A DNA stretch of 43,449 nt from Oscillospiraceae bacterium (GTDB lineage: Bacteria; Bacillota; Clostridia; Oscillospirales; Oscillospiraceae), in NCBI GenBank assembly GCA_916988195.3, contig CAKASQ030000021.1, positions 1 through 43,449 of the forward strand. The letters are read 5' to 3'. The position numbers and the translations under genes are program-made. A model generated the notes under the pieces. That model was not told where the DNA came from, ran no database searches, and saw only the letters and a program-made list of their open reading frames with translations. Shown piece by piece: positions 41,578 to 43,449 of this stretch. Position 1 is the first letter of the stretch, and each line of letters begins with the position of its first letter.

Positions 41578-41608
41578 TTGCGATTTTTAGTATGACTTGT
41601 TATACTAA
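41578..41608 (+). promoter_or_regulatory. promoter with operator of the AbrB-ABC operon
   Basis: TTGCGA (41578-41583), 17-base spacer, TATACT (41601-41606). TTAGTAT (41587-41593) and ATACTAA (41602-41608) form a perfect inverted repeat that overlaps the spacer and -10. The first gene encodes an AbrB-type DNA-binding protein, so autorepression is likely. Confidence 0.72.
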
Positions 41609-41641
41609 GTATGAAAAGTCATGTTTCAAGGAGGGATACAT

Positions 41642-41881
41642 ATGGCAATGCAATTTCCGAAGGGAAAGTTCATCAGCATGGTCAAAGTCGGCGAAAAGGG
41701 GCAGATCGTGATTCCGAAGGGTGCGCGTGACCTGTTTTCGATTCAGCCGGGAGACAATCTCCTGTTGCTGGCCGACGAGGAGAAAGGCATTGCGCTCGTG
41801 CCGTCAGAGTCTTTGGACACACCCGCGTCACTCTTTGCGCTAGGAAGGGAAGTGAGCCGCGATGACGATTCTAAGGGTTGA
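41642..41881 (+). CDS. AbrB/SpoVT-type DNA-binding protein
   Basis: A 79-residue protein; AAGGAGG precedes the ATG at 41642. The swapped-hairpin AbrB/MazE domain is clear: VKVGEKGQIVIPKGARDLFS, then IQPGDNLLLLADEEKGIALV. Such proteins are dimeric repressors. Its stop lies 20 bases inside the start of the ABC ATPase gene, so the operon is tightly coupled. It probably controls its own promoter and the transporter downstream. Confidence 0.9.
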   Translation: MAMQFPKGKFISMVKVGEKGQIVIPKGARDLFSIQPGDNLLLLADEEKGIALVPSESLDTPASLFALGREVSRDDDSKG

Positions 41882-42713
41882 CGGGCTCAGCAAGCGCTAT
41901 CCCGCGTTCTGCCTGAGAGACGTCAGCTTCTCGATCGAAGAAGGGCGCGTCATGGGGCTCATCGGCCGCAACGGCGCAGGCAAAACGACGACCATCAAGT
42001 CGATTCTGCGCCTTGTGCGCCCGGACGGCGGAACGGTTCAATTTCTGGGAAAGCCTCTGGATATGGACGCGTCTGCACTTCGCCGGGAGGCAGGCTATGT
42101 TTCGGGCGACCTCTGCTATTACCCGAGAAAAAGGCTCTCGCAGCTGACCGCCGTCACGAAAAGCTTTTATCCCTCGTGGGACGACAAAAAATACGAGGCG
42201 CTGCTGCACAGGTTCTCACTCGACGAAACCAAGCGCGTCTGCGAGCTCTCAGCGGGCATGAAGGTCAAGTATCAGCTGGCCTGCGCGCTGTCTCACGGGG
42301 CGAAGCTCCTGATTCTCGACGAGCCGACCTCTGGCCTGGACCCCGTGTCTCGCGATGATCTGTTGGACCTTCTGCGCACGCTCTGCGAAAAAGACGGCGT
42401 GTCCATCCTGTTTTCGACGCACATCACAACGGACTTAGACGCGTGCGCCGACGATGTGACGTATCTGCAAAACGGTGCGGTTGCGGCCAGCTGCCCGCTT
42501 TCGGAATTCACCGCGCCGTGGAAAAAGCTCACGGGGCCGGAAGCTTCTCTTTCGCCGGAGCTTAGAAAGACGCTGCGCGGCCTTCGCGTCCATCGGGGCG
42601 AATTCGAGGGGCTCTTTCCAAGCGCGCTTGCCTGTCCTTCGGGCTGCCGGGAAGAAGCGGCGGATCTGCAGAGCGTGATGGTGTTTTTAGAGCGGGAGGT
42701 GGAGGAGCGATGA
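41862..42713 (+). CDS. ABC transporter ATP-binding protein
   Basis: A 283-residue ATPase of the YtrB/BcrA-like exporter group. Walker A is GRNGAGKTT, the signature is LSAGMKVKYQLACALS and Walker B is LLILDEPTSGLD. The C-terminal ~80 residues are an extra domain with little recognisable sequence. It overlaps the AbrB gene by 20 bases and the permease by four. It should energise the small ABC-2 permease encoded next. Cargo (antibiotic, peptide or lipid) cannot be inferred. Confidence 0.92.
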   Translation: MTILRVDGLSKRYPAFCLRDVSFSIEEGRVMGLIGRNGAGKTTTIKSILRLVRPDGGTVQFLGKPLDMDASALRREAGYVSGDLCYYPRKRLSQLTAVTKSFYPSWDDKKYEALLHRFSLDETKRVCELSAGMKVKYQLACALSHGAKLLILDEPTSGLDPVSRDDLLDLLRTLCEKDGVSILFSTHITTDLDACADDVTYLQNGAVAASCPLSEFTAPWKKLTGPEASLSPELRKTLRGLRVHRGEFEGLFPSALACPSGCREEAADLQSVMVFLEREVEER

Positions 42714-43354
42714 CGCTTTTTAAAAAAGAGTGGAAGCTTGTGATGATGCCGGTGCCGCTGCTGTTCCTGCTTTTGAGCGGGCTAGTCCTGATCCCGAATT
42801 ATCCGTATTACGTCACGTTTTTTTACACAACGCTCGGCATTTTCCTCATGATGCAGTCCGCGCGGGAAAACCGCGACCTTTACTATATGGCGCTGCTGCC
42901 CATCACCAAGCGCGAAATGGTCAAAGCCCGTTTCTCGCTCGTGCTCACGATCGAGGCCATGCAGGTCCTCGTCTGCATCCCGTTTTTGCTCCTCCGGGCA
43001 AGCTATGGGGAGATCAAAAACGCCGTCGGCATGGAAGCAAACATTGCTTTTCTGGGCTTTTCTCTCGTGCTGCTTGGGCTATTTAACCGCATCTTTTTCC
43101 CGATGCACTACAAAAACGCCTACGATCTGGGAAAGCCGTTCGTCGTCTCGAGCGCCGCGCTCGCGCTTGGCATGATAATTTTAGAGACGCTGCAGCACGT
43201 GCTGCCCTACCTGAAGGACGTGTGCGACAGCTATGAAGCGGCCGACCAGCTGCGCCAGCTGCCTGTACTCTTCGGAGGCCTTCTCGCTTTCGTACTCCTG
43301 ACCGTCCGCAGCTTTTCTATCAGCGTTCGCCGCTTTGAGAACGCCGATCTGTAA
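42710..43354 (+). CDS. ABC-2-type membrane permease
   Basis: A 214-residue protein with about six hydrophobic segments (for example VPLLFLLLSGLVLIP and ALALGMIILETLQ). The stretch YYMALLPITKREMVKARF between early helices is typical of YtrC/ABC-2 transport proteins paired with YtrB-like ATPases. Its ATG overlaps the ATPase stop by four bases. It is the final gene of the operon; a REP-like repeat and then an insertion sequence end follow. Confidence 0.88.
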   Translation: MTLFKKEWKLVMMPVPLLFLLLSGLVLIPNYPYYVTFFYTTLGIFLMMQSARENRDLYYMALLPITKREMVKARFSLVLTIEAMQVLVCIPFLLLRASYGEIKNAVGMEANIAFLGFSLVLLGLFNRIFFPMHYKNAYDLGKPFVVSSAALALGMIILETLQHVLPYLKDVCDSYEAADQLRQLPVLFGGLLAFVLLTVRSFSISVRRFENADL

Positions 43355-43374
43355 GCGCCCGTTCACCAAGCGTT

Positions 43375-43393
43375 CGTAGGGGCGGACGCCTCT
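43375..43393 (+). repeat. REP-like palindrome, truncated copy 4
   Basis: CGTAGGGGCGGACGCCTCT matches the first arm of copies 1 and 3, then stops abruptly at TGTCAAGG. Confidence 0.75.
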
Positions 43394-43449
43394 TGTCAAG
43401 GCCAGATTGTTTACAGGTTGACCGGGAGGATTGTTTACACATTCCGGAT
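43394..43449 (+). mobile_element. probable left end of an insertion sequence
   Basis: The sequence begins TGTCAAGGCC exactly where the REP repeat breaks off. It contains GATTGTTTACA twice, 27 bases apart, reminiscent of the multiple terminal repeats of IS21-like elements. The transposase would lie beyond the window, so the family is a guess. Confidence 0.5.

Overview
The window reads as chromosome of a gut-type Gram-positive anaerobe of the Clostridia, most likely the Oscillospiraceae/Ruminococcaceae group. The grounds are strong AGGAGG ribosome binding sites, the single-chain glycyl-tRNA synthetase, iron-dependent alcohol dehydrogenase, BMP-type nucleoside ABC transporters and DUF6440, DUF3810 and slipin/NfeD genes. 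This is inference from gene content; no rRNA gene is present to fix the taxon.

Layout. (1) 1-1.9 kb: three minus-strand accessory genes of mobile-element type (small conserved protein, excisionase-like HTH, sigma-70-region-4-like regulator). (2) 2.1-13.2 kb: a long minus-strand catabolic operon preceded by one strong promoter at 13305-13333. In transcription order it encodes a BMP-family lipoprotein, a double-domain ABC ATPase, two ABC permeases, an isochorismatase-like hydrolase, a PfkB kinase, a BtpA/SgcQ-family TIM barrel, a TrpA-like TIM barrel, an MFS carrier and a second TrpA-like TIM barrel. A GntR/UTRA regulator with its own promoter follows. (3) 13.5-16.1 kb, divergent: iron-dependent alcohol dehydrogenase and an aldo/keto reductase with a C-terminal [4Fe-4S] domain. 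(4) 16.3-23.0 kb: mobile-element debris around a damaged amino-sugar operon. It holds an IS256-type 5' fragment, a zinc-ribbon pseudogene, a broken copy of a two-gene module, an alpha/beta hydrolase, nagA and an in-frame fusion of a tyrosine-recombinase N terminus to the C-terminal half of NagB. A short promoter-terminator unit (possible small RNA), an XRE regulator and the intact copy of the two-gene module, in inverted orientation, complete it. (5) 23.2-43.4 kb: core-like genes: tRNA-Val(GAC), DUF3810, glyS, a second nucleoside-type ABC transporter without a lipoprotein gene, pyrimidine-nucleoside phosphorylase, uridine kinase, GNAT, HAD phosphatase, TrmH methyltransferase, a surface serine hydrolase, a Cys/Pro-rich protein, nfeD-slipin-DUF6440, a THUMP methyltransferase, a lipid-kinase-like protein and an AbrB-ABC-permease operon. 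Dispersed inverted repeats of one family occur four times here and none was seen left of 30 kb. The window ends in what looks like an insertion sequence.

How the genes fit together. The large minus-strand operon looks like uptake plus intracellular breakdown of a nucleoside-like compound: ABC import, phosphorylation by PfkB, then C-C or glycosidic bond chemistry by three phosphate-binding TIM barrels, hydrolysis by a Cys hydrolase, and export or import of a small acid by the MFS carrier. The two TrpA-like proteins are not tryptophan synthase subunits: no trpB is near, and each lacks a different one of the two catalytic acids. This operon is the best candidate for an undescribed pathway. The second ABC cluster (26.4-32.3 kb) is a conventional pyrimidine nucleoside salvage unit.
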